Of a stretch of 64,000 nt of DNA, positions 43,174 to 51,459 are shown in pieces (position 1 is the stretch's first letter; each line of letters begins with the position of its first letter). The translations under genes and the position numbers were made by a program. This DNA is from Sciscionella marina DSM 45152 (lineage in GTDB: Bacteria; Actinomycetota; Actinomycetes; Mycobacteriales; Pseudonocardiaceae): NCBI RefSeq assembly GCF_000379465.1, contig NZ_KB905425.1, positions 81,163-145,162 of the forward strand, read 5' to 3'. A model generated the notes under the pieces. The model was not told the origin of the DNA. It saw nothing but the letters and a program-made list of their open reading frames with translations, and did no database searches.

Positions 43174-44030
43174 CAGAGCCCGAGTTTCTCGATGACGTCG
43201 GCCGGCTTGGGCAGCTCGCGCGTGGGGTGGCCGGTCGGATGGTGTGGGAGATCGAGGTCGGTGCGCATCCGGATGAGGTCGCGCCAAGCGAGCACCTGCT
43301 CCCAGGCGTCGGTGACCCTGGTCTTCTTCGCCCCGGTCAGTCGTCCGGAGGTGAGAAGCTGGTCGAGGCGCAGCCCGCCGGCCAGGAGCTTGGCGGCCGT
43401 GCCTTCACCGATCCCCTTCACCCCTGGGATGTTGTCTGCGGAGTCGCCCTTCAGCGCGCAGAAGTCGGGCCACTGGTCCGGTGTGACGCCGTAGCGGTCG
43501 ACGACCTCGGCCGGGCCGATGTGCCGTCGGCCGCGTTTCATCACGGTGTTGAGCGCGTGAACCCGGTCGTCGACGAGTTGGTAGAAGTCGCGATCGCCGG
43601 ACATGATCCGCACCTGCCGCTCGGGGGCCTGATTGCGGGTGGCCTTGACGAGGGTGGCGATCACGTCGTCGGCCTCGGCGGTGTCGATCTCGATCCAGGC
43701 GATGCCGTAGTCGGTCAGTGCCCGCTGGACGTGCGGGATCGCGCGCAACGGTTTGAGCGCGGCCTCGTCGAGGACGCGGTTGGCCTTGTAGTCGGCGTCG
43801 CTGTCCTTGCGCTCGGCCGCACCGTGCTCGCCGTCGAACACCACGAGCACCTCGGGCGGCTCGGGCAGTTCTTCGCGGATGGCGACGCGCAGGAGCGCGA
43901 AGAACCCGAACTCGGCAGTCAGGTCGCGAGTCTTGTCGCGGGAGAGGATCGCGGCGGGGAACCCGAACGCCGCGCGCCAGAGGAGGTTGTGACCGTCAAC
44001 CAGGAGCAAAGGGACGCCAGCAGGCATCAC
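43170..44030 (-). CDS. FEN/PolA-type 5'-3' exonuclease
   Basis: A 286-residue nuclease of the PIN/FEN superfamily, without a polymerase domain. LLLVDGHNLLWRA, IDTAEADDVIATLV and MSGDRDFYQLV carry the acidic metal ligands, and GDSADNIPGVKGIGEGTAAKLL is the H3TH DNA-binding motif. It should cut 5' flaps or the 5' ends of duplex DNA. GTG 44030 (AAAGG upstream) overlaps the glycosyltransferase stop; ATG 44027 is also possible. Nuclease and deacetylase are coupled. Confidence 0.88.
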   Translation of the reverse strand: MMPAGVPLLLVDGHNLLWRAAFGFPAAILSRDKTRDLTAEFGFFALLRVAIREELPEPPEVLVVFDGEHGAAERKDSDADYKANRVLDEAALKPLRAIPHVQRALTDYGIAWIEIDTAEADDVIATLVKATRNQAPERQVRIMSGDRDFYQLVDDRVHALNTVMKRGRRHIGPAEVVDRYGVTPDQWPDFCALKGDSADNIPGVKGIGEGTAAKLLAGGLRLDQLLTSGRLTGAKKTRVTDAWEQVLAWRDLIRMRTDLDLPHHPTGHPTRELPKPADVIEKLGLW

Positions 44031-45148
44031 CGCACCGCCTTTACAAATGTCTCGGCGACTGTGGTGGGCAGATAGTCCCGCGAGCGGTAGTACGCAGCCC
44101 TGGATAGTTCGGCGTAGCGTAGCGGATCTTCGAGCAGCTGCTCGGCGGCGCGCCACAGGCCACACTCGCCCCACGATCGAGGGACGATCACCCCACCGGC
44201 CCCGTCGCCGGTACCGACCAGGGCGGGCAGGTTGCCCACGTCGAAGGCGACCACCGGGGTGCCGACGCTCATCGCCTCGAGCGCGACCAGCCCGAAAGTC
44301 TCGCGCAGCGAGGGCACGATCACCACCGCGGCCTGCGCGAGCCAGGACGGCACCTGGTCCCAGGTCAGGCCGCCGCCGTGGATGGTGCCGAGCCTGAGGT
44401 GGGCCGCCGAGTAGCGGCACTTTTCAAGTTCAGCCGCCTGGCCGCCAGCGGTGATCTCGAATCCGGCCTCGCCGACGATCACCTCGACCGTCCGGTCGAC
44501 CAGGCGCCCGGCATCCAGCAAGGCCCGGACGTTCTTCTCCGGCCCGAGCCGAGCCAGGATCCGGATCGGGCCGTGCCGACGCAGCGCTTCCCGTCGTGAG
44601 TCGGCTGGCGGTGTGTGGTCATGGAGCAGGGCGTTGGGCACAACCTGCCAACGGTCAGTGTCGTACCCGCGATCGTGCGCCTGGTCGAGCACCGTCTGGG
44701 ACGGCGCGATGACCAGGTCGGTGCGGTCCAGGGCAGGCTGGAGGTCTTGGTCGTGGCCGACGACGTGCATGGCCAGTACCGAGCGTGCCCGGCTGACCGG
44801 CGCGGCTCTGCCGAGGCCCCACAAGCCGTCGGTGTAGATGGCGACGTCGACCCGGTGCTTGCGGTACAGCTCGCACAGTTCGGCGGCGAGCAGGGCGTCC
44901 TGGCCGTGGGTGCTGATCGCGTCGCGGAGTTCATCGTCGTCGCAGGGGAAGTCGACGCCCACCGAACACACCCTCACCACGTCGTCGTCAGGGGTGCCGA
45001 TCGGAGCGGCAGTCAGGATGAGGCTGCGGTGGCCGAGCTGGCGCAGTCCGTGGGCGAGGGCGGCGGTGGCTCGTTCGATCCCGGCCGGCGCGTTCGGGGT
45101 GTAGGAGGCCAGGAGGAACGCGATGGTCAGCGGAGGCGGGCTAGGCAT
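44027..45148 (-). CDS. GT4-type glycosyltransferase
   Basis: A 373-residue GT-B fold enzyme. The N-terminal domain opens with IAFLLASYTPNAPAGIERAT. The second domain has the donor-binding motif VVIVPSLRETFGLVALEAMS with E-x7-E and GTPVVAFDVGNLPALV. It transfers a nucleotide-sugar-derived sugar. It overlaps both neighbours (nuclease and phosphoribosyltransferase) by a few bases. A second glycosyltransferase (GT2) lies in the same run, so a multi-sugar product is possible. Confidence 0.85.
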   Translation of the reverse strand: MPSPPPLTIAFLLASYTPNAPAGIERATAALAHGLRQLGHRSLILTAAPIGTPDDDVVRVCSVGVDFPCDDDELRDAISTHGQDALLAAELCELYRKHRVDVAIYTDGLWGLGRAAPVSRARSVLAMHVVGHDQDLQPALDRTDLVIAPSQTVLDQAHDRGYDTDRWQVVPNALLHDHTPPADSRREALRRHGPIRILARLGPEKNVRALLDAGRLVDRTVEVIVGEAGFEITAGGQAAELEKCRYSAAHLRLGTIHGGGLTWDQVPSWLAQAAVVIVPSLRETFGLVALEAMSVGTPVVAFDVGNLPALVGTGDGAGGVIVPRSWGECGLWRAAEQLLEDPLRYAELSRAAYYRSRDYLPTTVAETFVKAVR

Positions 45149-45705
45149 GGCAGAGGGCCTCCTCCGGGCGTGGCAGAGGGGTGGTGTCCTGGTCGGCGGG
45201 CGGCTTTTCCCAGGGAAAGACGACCCAGTCCGAGACGGTCCAGATCGAGTAGTCGGGCAGCGTGGCCGCCCCGGTGTTGAGGCACAGGACTGCGGTCAGG
45301 AGCTGCGCGCTCGGGCTGAGCAAGGGCGTGAGGTCGTGCCGGAGGCGGCGGAGGGTGGCGCCGCTGCCGCAGATGTCGTCCACCACCAACACCCGGCCCT
45401 TGAGCCGTTGGCCGTTCAGGGCGCGTGTCAGCGGGTCGAGGTCGAGCGTCACCTTGCCCGTGGCCTGCTGGTAGGTCGCGTCGCCGGTGTTGTGGCGGGC
45501 GTTTCACCATGCGGGCTTTGATCCCGAGCGTGGAGGCGATCATGCGGGCGGGGGCGACGCCGCCGTTGGCGATGCCGATGACGTGCTCGACCGACTGGTG
45601 ATCGCGCAGGATCGCGCCAACCAACAGGGTCGTGGCCTCGCGGAGCGAGTCGGGAGTCAAGCGCCAGACCTGGTGGTGTTCGAAGACGCGGCGTGCAGTG
45701 GTCAT
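45141..45705 (-). pseudogene. Phosphoribosyltransferase, frameshifted
   Basis: Two frames join to one type I PRTase of about 185 residues: MTTARRVFEHHQVWRLTPDS ... IGIANGGVAPARMIASTLGI from 45705, then KVTLDLDPLTRALNG and VLVVDDICGSGATL (the PRPP motif) ... VVFPWEKPPAD to 45141. The frame is lost at about 45505 in the run CGCCCGCC, where one extra C explains the change (MVK-RHNTGD in relatives). It is either a real break or an assembly error. PRTases of this kind use PRPP and a nucleobase, which fits the nucleotide flavour of the operon. Confidence 0.75.
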
Positions 45706-45762
45706 TCGTGGTCCATTCTTTGAGGGGCAAGGGATGTCGCGTCAGTGAGGCGATCGCAGGTC

Positions 45763-46260
45763 CTATGCGCCTTGGAGCTCACGCAGGGCTTGCACGAGGT
45801 CGTACATGGGAGATCCGGCGATCCCGGCAAGTGCCGTCAGTGCGTGGGCGTCCAGTTCTTCGACGGGGGTACGTCCGACCGGGCATTGGCGGGCTCGGAC
45901 CGTCGCCCATCGCTGGAGGGGCTGCAGTCGGGGGTCGGTCGTATGAGCGAGGGCCGACAGGTCGACCTTGACGCGACCGTCGTGATCGCTGCCGAACGCG
46001 AGGGTGGTCGCGCGGAGCAACAGCTCGTCGGGCCGCTGCTTCAGCACGGCGCACAGTTCGACCAGCCGCTCGACGGATATGCGGCGTGTGCCGAGTTCGT
46101 AGGTGGCGAGGGTTTGCAGGGACAGCTCGTCCTCGTCGTCAGCGCCCATTTCGGCGCGCATCTGCTTGCGGGTCCAGCCGCGTTCTTTCCGGGCGGTCCG
46201 CAGCAGGTCTCCCAGCACCCGCGCGAACTGCTCGAGTTGTTCGCTCGTCGGCGTGTTCAT
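45763..46260 (-). CDS. Small XRE-like HTH protein
   Basis: A 165-residue protein. Residues 10-75 are an HTH of the XRE type (FARVLGDLLRTARKERGWTR, LATYELGTRRISVERLVEL). The C-terminal part (VRARQCPVGRTPVEELDAHAL) has no known motif. It is in the same direction as the glycosyltransferase, PRTase and radical SAM genes, with gaps of 57 and 67 bases, so it may regulate the cluster. Confidence 0.7.
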   Translation of the reverse strand: MNTPTSEQLEQFARVLGDLLRTARKERGWTRKQMRAEMGADDEDELSLQTLATYELGTRRISVERLVELCAVLKQRPDELLLRATTLAFGSDHDGRVKVDLSALAHTTDPRLQPLQRWATVRARQCPVGRTPVEELDAHALTALAGIAGSPMYDLVQALRELQGA

Positions 46261-46327
46261 CGCCCTTCCTCCTGCAATGCGATGCGTACTTTCAGCCGGG
46301 CTACGCCGTGGCGGTTCGAGGAGTCGT

Positions 46328-47296
46328 TCATGCCGAGCCGTCCCTCGCAGTCAGTGCGAGGTCGTTGACCCCAAGCAGCGGGCGCCGGGAGCTGATGGCC
46401 TGCGCGTCCGGCTGATTGCGCCACACCTGGCCGTCGGCTCGGATCACGGTGAAACCCCCGGCTGCCTCGCGAGTGCGCAGGCGTACGGGTACGGCCGACG
46501 TGGCGCTCAGCTCGGCAAGGAGGTCGGTGGCCTCGTCGTCGGTCAACTGCTCGGTGCTGGCCAGTGCGGCACCTTCTCCGATGGGGAGCATCTGCAGGAA
46601 GGTCACCCCGTGCACACCGAGCGCGGCGGCCAACTCGACCAGCGGCCGGACGCTGGCCCGCGCGGTGGAGCGCAGAAGCACGGTCTGGATCTGGGTTGGG
46701 ATGCCGTGGGCGACCGCTGCGCGGATTCCGGCGACGGCGCGCTCGAAACTGCCCGCGCCGCGCCAGCGGTCGTGGCGTTCGGCGTCCGGGCCGTCGAGAC
46801 TGACCCGCACGGCGTCCACGCGGGACGCTAGGGCTTCGGCACGGCGGACCAGGTGCGTTCCGTTGGTGGTGACGCTGACCGCGCAGCCGCCCGCGACGAG
46901 TACGTCGATCAGCTCGGGCAGTTCGCGCAGCAGCAGTGGTTCGCCACCGGAGATGTCCACGCCCAGGATCGCGGACTCGGCGACCAGCCGCGCGATGCGG
47001 TGCCGGTCGGGTCGGGCCAGTTCGGGCACGGACTTGTCGTCCAGGCAGTGGGGGCAGGCGAGGTTACAGCGCACCAAGGGCGACCAGCACACGCTGATCG
47101 GTACGTCGGCGTGCAAGGCCGCCGGGTGGATCTCGGGCCAGGAGAAGAGGGCGTCGTCGGACAGCCGGATCCGGCCGGAGGCGAGTTCGGCACCAGTGCG
47201 GTGGGTTAGCCCGGTCAGCGGGTCATGGACGACGAACCCGGTACCGTGTGTCCGCGCCGTGAAGGTCCGCGTCATGGCGGTACGTCGCCCGATCAC
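46328..47296 (-). CDS. Radical SAM enzyme
   Basis: A 322-residue radical SAM protein. The 4Fe-4S motif is CNLACPHC (C-x3-C-x2-C, about residue 73), followed by SGGEPLLLRELPELI and SVTTNGTHL, the SAM-binding parts. There is no clear SPASM extension. It resembles the MoaA/PqqE-like and peptide-modifying groups rather than QueE. Start GTG 47296 overlaps the next gene's stop as GTGA, with a further ATG at 47275. Its substrate is unknown; in this operon a peptide or nucleotide intermediate is possible. Confidence 0.85.
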   Translation of the reverse strand: MIGRRTAMTRTFTARTHGTGFVVHDPLTGLTHRTGAELASGRIRLSDDALFSWPEIHPAALHADVPISVCWSPLVRCNLACPHCLDDKSVPELARPDRHRIARLVAESAILGVDISGGEPLLLRELPELIDVLVAGGCAVSVTTNGTHLVRRAEALASRVDAVRVSLDGPDAERHDRWRGAGSFERAVAGIRAAVAHGIPTQIQTVLLRSTARASVRPLVELAAALGVHGVTFLQMLPIGEGAALASTEQLTDDEATDLLAELSATSAVPVRLRTREAAGGFTVIRADGQVWRNQPDAQAISSRRPLLGVNDLALTARDGSA

Positions 47297-47607
47297 AGCG
47301 TGTCCTGCGGTGGCAGCATCGGCGGGGCGTACAGCTCCTCGAACGGCTTCGGGCCGACGTACTGGCGGCAGGTACAAGGCACCCACTGGTTTCCGATCCA
47401 GGTACCGTCCTCGGTGCGCGCATCCTTGTGCAGGATCTGGCCGTGGCACTCGTTGGTGTCAGGGTCGTGCTGTTCCAGCCCATGCGAGCAGCCGCACAAC
47501 AGTTTCGGCGTGGTGTCTGCGGGTGCGCGGCGGCGAGTCAGCTTGCCGGCCAGCAGCCCTGTGGCGAACAGGCCAGCGCCGACCGCGAGGGAGATCGGGT
47601 CGATCAT
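47293..47607 (-). CDS. Small Cys-rich membrane-anchored protein
   Basis: A 104-residue protein with an N-terminal membrane segment (MIDPISLAVGAGLFATGLL) and a Cys/His-rich soluble part (CGCSHGLEQHDPDTNECHG, VPCTCRQYV) that could bind zinc. It is coupled to the radical SAM gene. It does not look like a typical precursor peptide, but its small size and position beside a radical SAM enzyme make a modified product or carrier possible. Function unknown. Confidence 0.6.
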   Translation of the reverse strand: MIDPISLAVGAGLFATGLLAGKLTRRRAPADTTPKLLCGCSHGLEQHDPDTNECHGQILHKDARTEDGTWIGNQWVPCTCRQYVGPKPFEELYAPPMLPPQDTL

Positions 47608-47675
47608 CGGGCAGTGTCTTCCTTCTCGTCGTTGTCGTCGTGGCGGCTTTCGATGCAGGGGGTCCGTCGCTGGCG

Positions 47676-48716
47676 CTAGTGGGGTCGCAGCACCTCGCAG
47701 GTGCGCAGCAGCTCGCTTACCCCGGCGATGAACGAGTGGGTGCGGCCGGTCGGGGCGGGCCGTCGCATCAGGTCCCAGTAGCGGGCGAGGGTGCCGGGCC
47801 AGGTGGCGAGCTTGCGTTGCCATTGCTGTTCCGCGTCCGGTGGGTCGAGGTGGAACCCGACGACTTGCCGCAGCGGGATCACCAGCAGCCCGCTCGCGAT
47901 CAGACACGCGCCGAGGTACGTGTCTTCCATGCCCCAGCCGATCCGTCCGAACTCGGGATCGAACCCTCCGACGTTGAGGACGGCGGCGCGTGGAACGGCG
48001 ACGAGGCAGGTGACGACCATGCGGGGCAGGTCCCAGTCGACATAGCGCTGGCCGTAGCCGAGGTCGACGAAGTCGTGGGTGTGGTCCAGCGGACGGCCGT
48101 CCAGGCGCTCGGTCAGCGTGACGCCGGTGTAGAGCAACGGGCGGCCGACCGGTGGCCGCCATACGACCCGATGGTCTGCGCCGAGTTGGGGATGCTCGGC
48201 CAAGACGCCGCGTCCGCCCTGGTGCAGGTCGTAGGGCAGGTTGTGGCGGAAGCCGACGAGCACCGTGGTCTCGGTGGCGCGGGCGGTGATGTCGGTGATC
48301 ACGTGTGGGGGCAGGACCATGTCGGCGTCGAGGTAGAGGACCGTTTGCCCGCGGGCGAGCGCGGTGCCGAGGTTGCGTGCGGTGGCCCCGCCCGCGCGTT
48401 CTGGGAGCCGCAGGACGGTGGTGACGACCGGGTGTCGGGCAGCGATGGCAGCCGTGGTGTCCGTGCTGGCGTCGTCGACGACGATGACCTCGAAACCGTG
48501 CCGATGGTGCTGGCCTTCCAGGGCGTCGAGCACGGCCGGCAGGCAGTAGCTGACGTTGCAGGCCGGGACTACGACCGACAGGGTGCGCACGGCGGCCAGT
48601 GAAAGCTCCGACGGTGTGGGCTCGTGCCACCCGATCCCGGATATGGCTTCCCAGCTGCGAGTGCTGCTGGTGTGGAAATTGTTGCGGCGCAACAGTTCCT
48701 CGTGCAGCGTGGTCAC
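47676..48716 (-). CDS. GT2-type glycosyltransferase
   Basis: A 346-residue GT-A family 2 enzyme. LSVVVPACNVSYCLPAVLDAL opens the fold, VIVVDDASTDTTAAIAARH and YLDADMVLPPHVI (the D-x-D metal site) follow, and GWGMEDTYLGA is the acceptor-side acidic motif. GTG 48716 overlaps the previous stop; upstream codons to 48764 are not needed. Residues after 290 are proline- and arginine-rich. It is probably a polymerising or single-transfer sugar transferase working with the GT4 protein. Confidence 0.85.
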   Translation of the reverse strand: MTTLHEELLRRNNFHTSSTRSWEAISGIGWHEPTPSELSLAAVRTLSVVVPACNVSYCLPAVLDALEGQHHRHGFEVIVVDDASTDTTAAIAARHPVVTTVLRLPERAGGATARNLGTALARGQTVLYLDADMVLPPHVITDITARATETTVLVGFRHNLPYDLHQGGRGVLAEHPQLGADHRVVWRPPVGRPLLYTGVTLTERLDGRPLDHTHDFVDLGYGQRYVDWDLPRMVVTCLVAVPRAAVLNVGGFDPEFGRIGWGMEDTYLGACLIASGLLVIPLRQVVGFHLDPPDAEQQWQRKLATWPGTLARYWDLMRRPAPTGRTHSFIAGVSELLRTCEVLRPH

Positions 48717-49201
48717 GCCCACCCCCAGTGGTGGAGGTAGGTCAACCCGTCCCACCATCCCCACGGGTCCGGGATGATCGCGATCTGATCGAGCCGGTCG
48801 AGGTGGTCGAACACGCGCTGCAGGGCGAGCAGGTACAACGGCTCGACCACGATCAGCATGTGCCGCAACGACGGTGTCTCCGCCAATTCGGCGTCCAGTT
48901 GCCCGGAGACCGTCCGCTCGTGCAGACGCACGGCGTCGACCCGGTTCGTGAGCCGGTGGTCGTAGGTGCTGATCGCCTTCTCGGGACGCAGCAGGCCGTG
49001 CGCGGCCGAGAGGATACGGATACGGGCTCGGCGAGCAGGATTTGCGGCGAAGTGATCACGCGCCTGCGGAACGCACGCGCCCTGGTAGAGATCAAGCGCC
49101 GCAACCGGGGCGCTGGTGACGAGCTTCTCCCGCGAACAGTTGAGGATGATCAAACCCTGGTCGGGCGCGAGGATGCGCGTGCTGAGCGGCCGAAGGGTCA
49201 T
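48713..49201 (-). CDS. DUF6884-like protein, possibly nucleobase-related
   Basis: A 162-residue protein. GLIILNCSREKL near the N-terminus (conserved NCS) and ARIRILSAAHGLLRPEKAIS (A-x-H-G-L-x-x-P) match a widespread small family labelled DUF6884 in my recollection, which is distantly like YaaA and TGT-associated proteins. No activity can be inferred. It overlaps the SUMF1-like gene by four bases. Being beside QueC makes a 7-deazaguanine-related job conceivable, with no direct proof. Confidence 0.55.
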   Translation of the reverse strand: MTLRPLSTRILAPDQGLIILNCSREKLVTSAPVAALDLYQGACVPQARDHFAANPARRARIRILSAAHGLLRPEKAISTYDHRLTNRVDAVRLHERTVSGQLDAELAETPSLRHMLIVVEPLYLLALQRVFDHLDRLDQIAIIPDPWGWWDGLTYLHHWGWA

Positions 49202-49755
49202 GGTTCGCGCACCACCCGCAGGCCGATGCCGCGCGAGCGCAGTTCAGCGGGCGCGGCGTTGAGGAACGTGCACTGCGCATACAGCGGTGGCGCGGCATAG
49301 GAACCGCCACGGATGATGACTCCGTCGCTCATCGCGGTGCTGGCGGTCCACTCCCACACGTTGCCCGCGACATCGAGCAGGCCCTCGGGTGTGGCACCGT
49401 CAGGGTGGGTGTCGACCGGGGTGACCGTGCCGTGCCCGGAGTCGCGCAGGTTCGCGAACGCCGCCTGCCACGGTGCGTTGCCCCACGGCCAGCGTCGGCG
49501 GTCAGCTCCGGCGGCCATCCACTCCCACTCCGCCGAGCGTGGCAACCGCCCGCCCAATCGGCTGGCGATCTCGGTCGCCTCGGCGTGGCTGATCTCGGCG
49601 ACGGGGAACCGCGGCCCGAGGCCAGGGTGCTCGCTCGGCAGGTGTCCGTAGGCGATCGGGGTGCGCGTCCACAACAAAGTGGCGACCTGGATAGGGCGGG
49701 CGTCGTCCCCGAAGGCGCAGACTCCGCCGGTGACCTCGATCCATTCCAGGTTCAT
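49198..49755 (-). CDS. SUMF1/FGE-sulfatase (formylglycine-generating-enzyme-like) domain protein
   Basis: A 185-residue C-type-lectin-like fold domain. NLEWIEVTGGVCAFGDDARPI, EISHAEATEIASRLGGRLPRS and the signature NVWEWTASTAMSDGVIIRGGS, GIGLRVV are clear. It lacks the cysteine pair of copper-type FGE enzymes at the usual place, so oxidase activity is uncertain. The domain is also the usual variable protein of diversity-generating retroelements, and an RT-like gene lies three bases upstream. No second copy of its C-terminal DNA is seen nearby. It could instead be a binding or EgtB/PvdO-like iron enzyme. Confidence 0.8.
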   Translation of the reverse strand: MNLEWIEVTGGVCAFGDDARPIQVATLLWTRTPIAYGHLPSEHPGLGPRFPVAEISHAEATEIASRLGGRLPRSAEWEWMAAGADRRRWPWGNAPWQAAFANLRDSGHGTVTPVDTHPDGATPEGLLDVAGNVWEWTASTAMSDGVIIRGGSYAAPPLYAQCTFLNAAPAELRSRGIGLRVVREP

Positions 49756-49758
49756 GCC

Positions 49759-50745
49759 TCAGCCGCCGATCAGGAAAAGGTCTTCGACGTTGGCGTCGTC
49801 GCGGATACGGCTCTTGGCCTCGTTGGGCCGCAGCCGAAGCTGCAGGAGTGCGTCGCTGATGGTGTAGAACGCCTCCTGCGCGTCCTCGCGGGTTCGGGCG
49901 AAAGCGACATAGTTGTCGGCGAAGCGGACGACCCGAAGCCCAGAGACTCGTTTATCCACTTGGGACAATCGGAGATTGATCAGCATGGGCGCCAGGCCGG
50001 AGCCCGGCGCGATGGGGCTCGGCATCGCGGCGAGCGCGGTACGGAGGCGGGCCAGGAAGGTGCCGTCGTGGATGTGCTCGGCGTGCCAGTCGATGACTTC
50101 GTCGATCGTCGCGCCTTCCGACACCGAGGCGACGTCGAGATCGGCGACCCACCGGAAGCCCGCGCGGCTATACCCAGCGGCCTGACGCAGGGAGGTGATG
50201 CGGTTGCGGCGCGGACGGAATCCGGACACCCAATCGCGGAAGGCGCTCGCTTCCAGCACCGGTTCGAGGGCGTTGCGCAGCGCGCGGTGCACCAGTCGAT
50301 CCCGCACGGTGGGGATGAAGGTGTGCATCTCTTTGCCGGTGTAGGTGGGGAGCCGTACGTCGCGGATCGGTCCGGGCTGCCACGTGCCGCTTGCGAGTTC
50401 GATGGCCAGTTGCGGCAGCATCACGCGGGCCTCGCGGCGAAGGTGGCCCCAGGTCATGTCGTCGGCACCGGGTGCCGAGGCTCGCCGGCCGCATTGGCGC
50501 AACGCGCGGCGCAGGTACGGCTCGAACAGCAGGGGCATCAGCGAGTGTGACTGCGGTCCGGAGGCGGAGGGCGCTGGCGGGGTTGCCGCCTGCTGCGCTA
50601 CCGTGCTGGGTGCTTGGGCGGCAGGAACGATCCCCTCGCCACGCTGTACCGGTTCGCAACCCAACACGCGCGAGCCGTGGCGCGAGGAACGACGGCCCCG
50701 CCCAGGCCCAGTTGGCGAGCCGAGTTCCGCCTCCGTCATCATCAT
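49759..50745 (-). CDS. Reverse-transcriptase-like protein with FADN box
   Basis: About 328 residues; starts at 50748 (GTG), 50745, 50742 or 50739 are equivalent, and GAGG precedes them. An unstructured N-terminal 75 residues precede RT motifs: RLVHRALRNALEPVLEASAF, SGFRPRRNR, WVADLDVASV (first Asp), PGSGLAPMLINLRLSQVD, then VVRFADNYVAFAR. The catalytic YADD is FADN here, so the second Asp is lost. This is unlike active group II intron, retron or DGR polymerases. The gene sits between QueC and the SUMF1-like gene. Either a non-catalytic RT descendant or a distinct RT group. Confidence 0.75.
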   Translation of the reverse strand: MMMTEAELGSPTGPGRGRRSSRHGSRVLGCEPVQRGEGIVPAAQAPSTVAQQAATPPAPSASGPQSHSLMPLLFEPYLRRALRQCGRRASAPGADDMTWGHLRREARVMLPQLAIELASGTWQPGPIRDVRLPTYTGKEMHTFIPTVRDRLVHRALRNALEPVLEASAFRDWVSGFRPRRNRITSLRQAAGYSRAGFRWVADLDVASVSEGATIDEVIDWHAEHIHDGTFLARLRTALAAMPSPIAPGSGLAPMLINLRLSQVDKRVSGLRVVRFADNYVAFARTREDAQEAFYTISDALLQLRLRPNEAKSRIRDDANVEDLFLIGG

Positions 50746-50752
50746 CACCTCG

Positions 50753-51457
50753 TCACGCGCAGCGGTAGCTGGTGGGGTCGGTGATGCCGTTCTGTTGGAA
50801 CGCTTCCTTGCGTTCAGTGCAGGTTCCGCATGTCCCACAGTGCGTCGCCTCGCCCCGGTAGCACGACCACGTCCGCTCGAACGGAACGTCCAGTGCCGTG
50901 CCAATGCGGACGATGTCGGTCTTGCTCTGGGTGAGAAACGGGGCGAGGATCTCGAAATCGTCGACCAGCAGCCCCTCGTTGGCGGTGCGGACCGACCGGG
51001 TGAACCGCTCGACGAACTCCGGTCGACAGTCCGGGTAAACGGCGTGATCACCGGCGTGCGCACCGAACGCGACCACATCGGCCTTGCGGGCAACAGCCAC
51101 GGAGACGGCGATGTCGAGCATGATGGCGTTGCGGTTCGGGACGACGGTGGCACGCATCGACTCGTCGGTGTAGTAGCCGTCAGGCACCGCCACGTCGGTG
51201 TCGGTCAGGGCCGAGCCAACCAGCAGCCGACCGAGCATCGAAAGCTCAACGGTCTCGTGTGGACAGTTGAGCAGTCGCGCGATCTCGGCCGCGTACTCCA
51301 GTTCGACTCGGTGCCGTTGGCCGTAGTCGAAGGACAACAGCGTCAGCTCGGCCCCGCGCGCGGCTAGCCAGTACGCCAGCACGGTGGAGTCCAACCCGCC
51401 GGAGGCGATCACAATGGCGTGGCGCGGATGTCGGTGAGCGGGGGTGCCGATTGTCAT
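50753..51457 (-). CDS. queC: 7-cyano-7-deazaguanine synthase (QueC)
   Basis: A 234-residue ATP-pyrophosphatase. The P-loop is VIASGGLDSTVLAYWLA, LLSFDYGQRHRVELE and VVPNRNAIMLDIAVS follow, and the C-terminal zinc site is CYRGEATHCGTCGTCTERK. It makes preQ0 from carboxy-deazaguanine. ATG 51457 is two bases from the previous stop. QueD, QueE and FolE are not in the window, so the precursor must come from elsewhere in the genome. In mobile DNA, preQ0 is used for tRNA, for 7-deazaguanine DNA modification or for antibiotic synthesis. Confidence 0.93.
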   Translation of the reverse strand: MTIGTPAHRHPRHAIVIASGGLDSTVLAYWLAARGAELTLLSFDYGQRHRVELEYAAEIARLLNCPHETVELSMLGRLLVGSALTDTDVAVPDGYYTDESMRATVVPNRNAIMLDIAVSVAVARKADVVAFGAHAGDHAVYPDCRPEFVERFTRSVRTANEGLLVDDFEILAPFLTQSKTDIVRIGTALDVPFERTWSCYRGEATHCGTCGTCTERKEAFQQNGITDPTSYRCA

Positions 51458-51459
51458 GT

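Noticed and set aside
46416-48602. Plus-strand frame of 728 codons
   Set aside because: Antisense of the radical SAM, Cys-rich and GT2 genes; no domain, and Arg/Ser-rich like other shadow frames.
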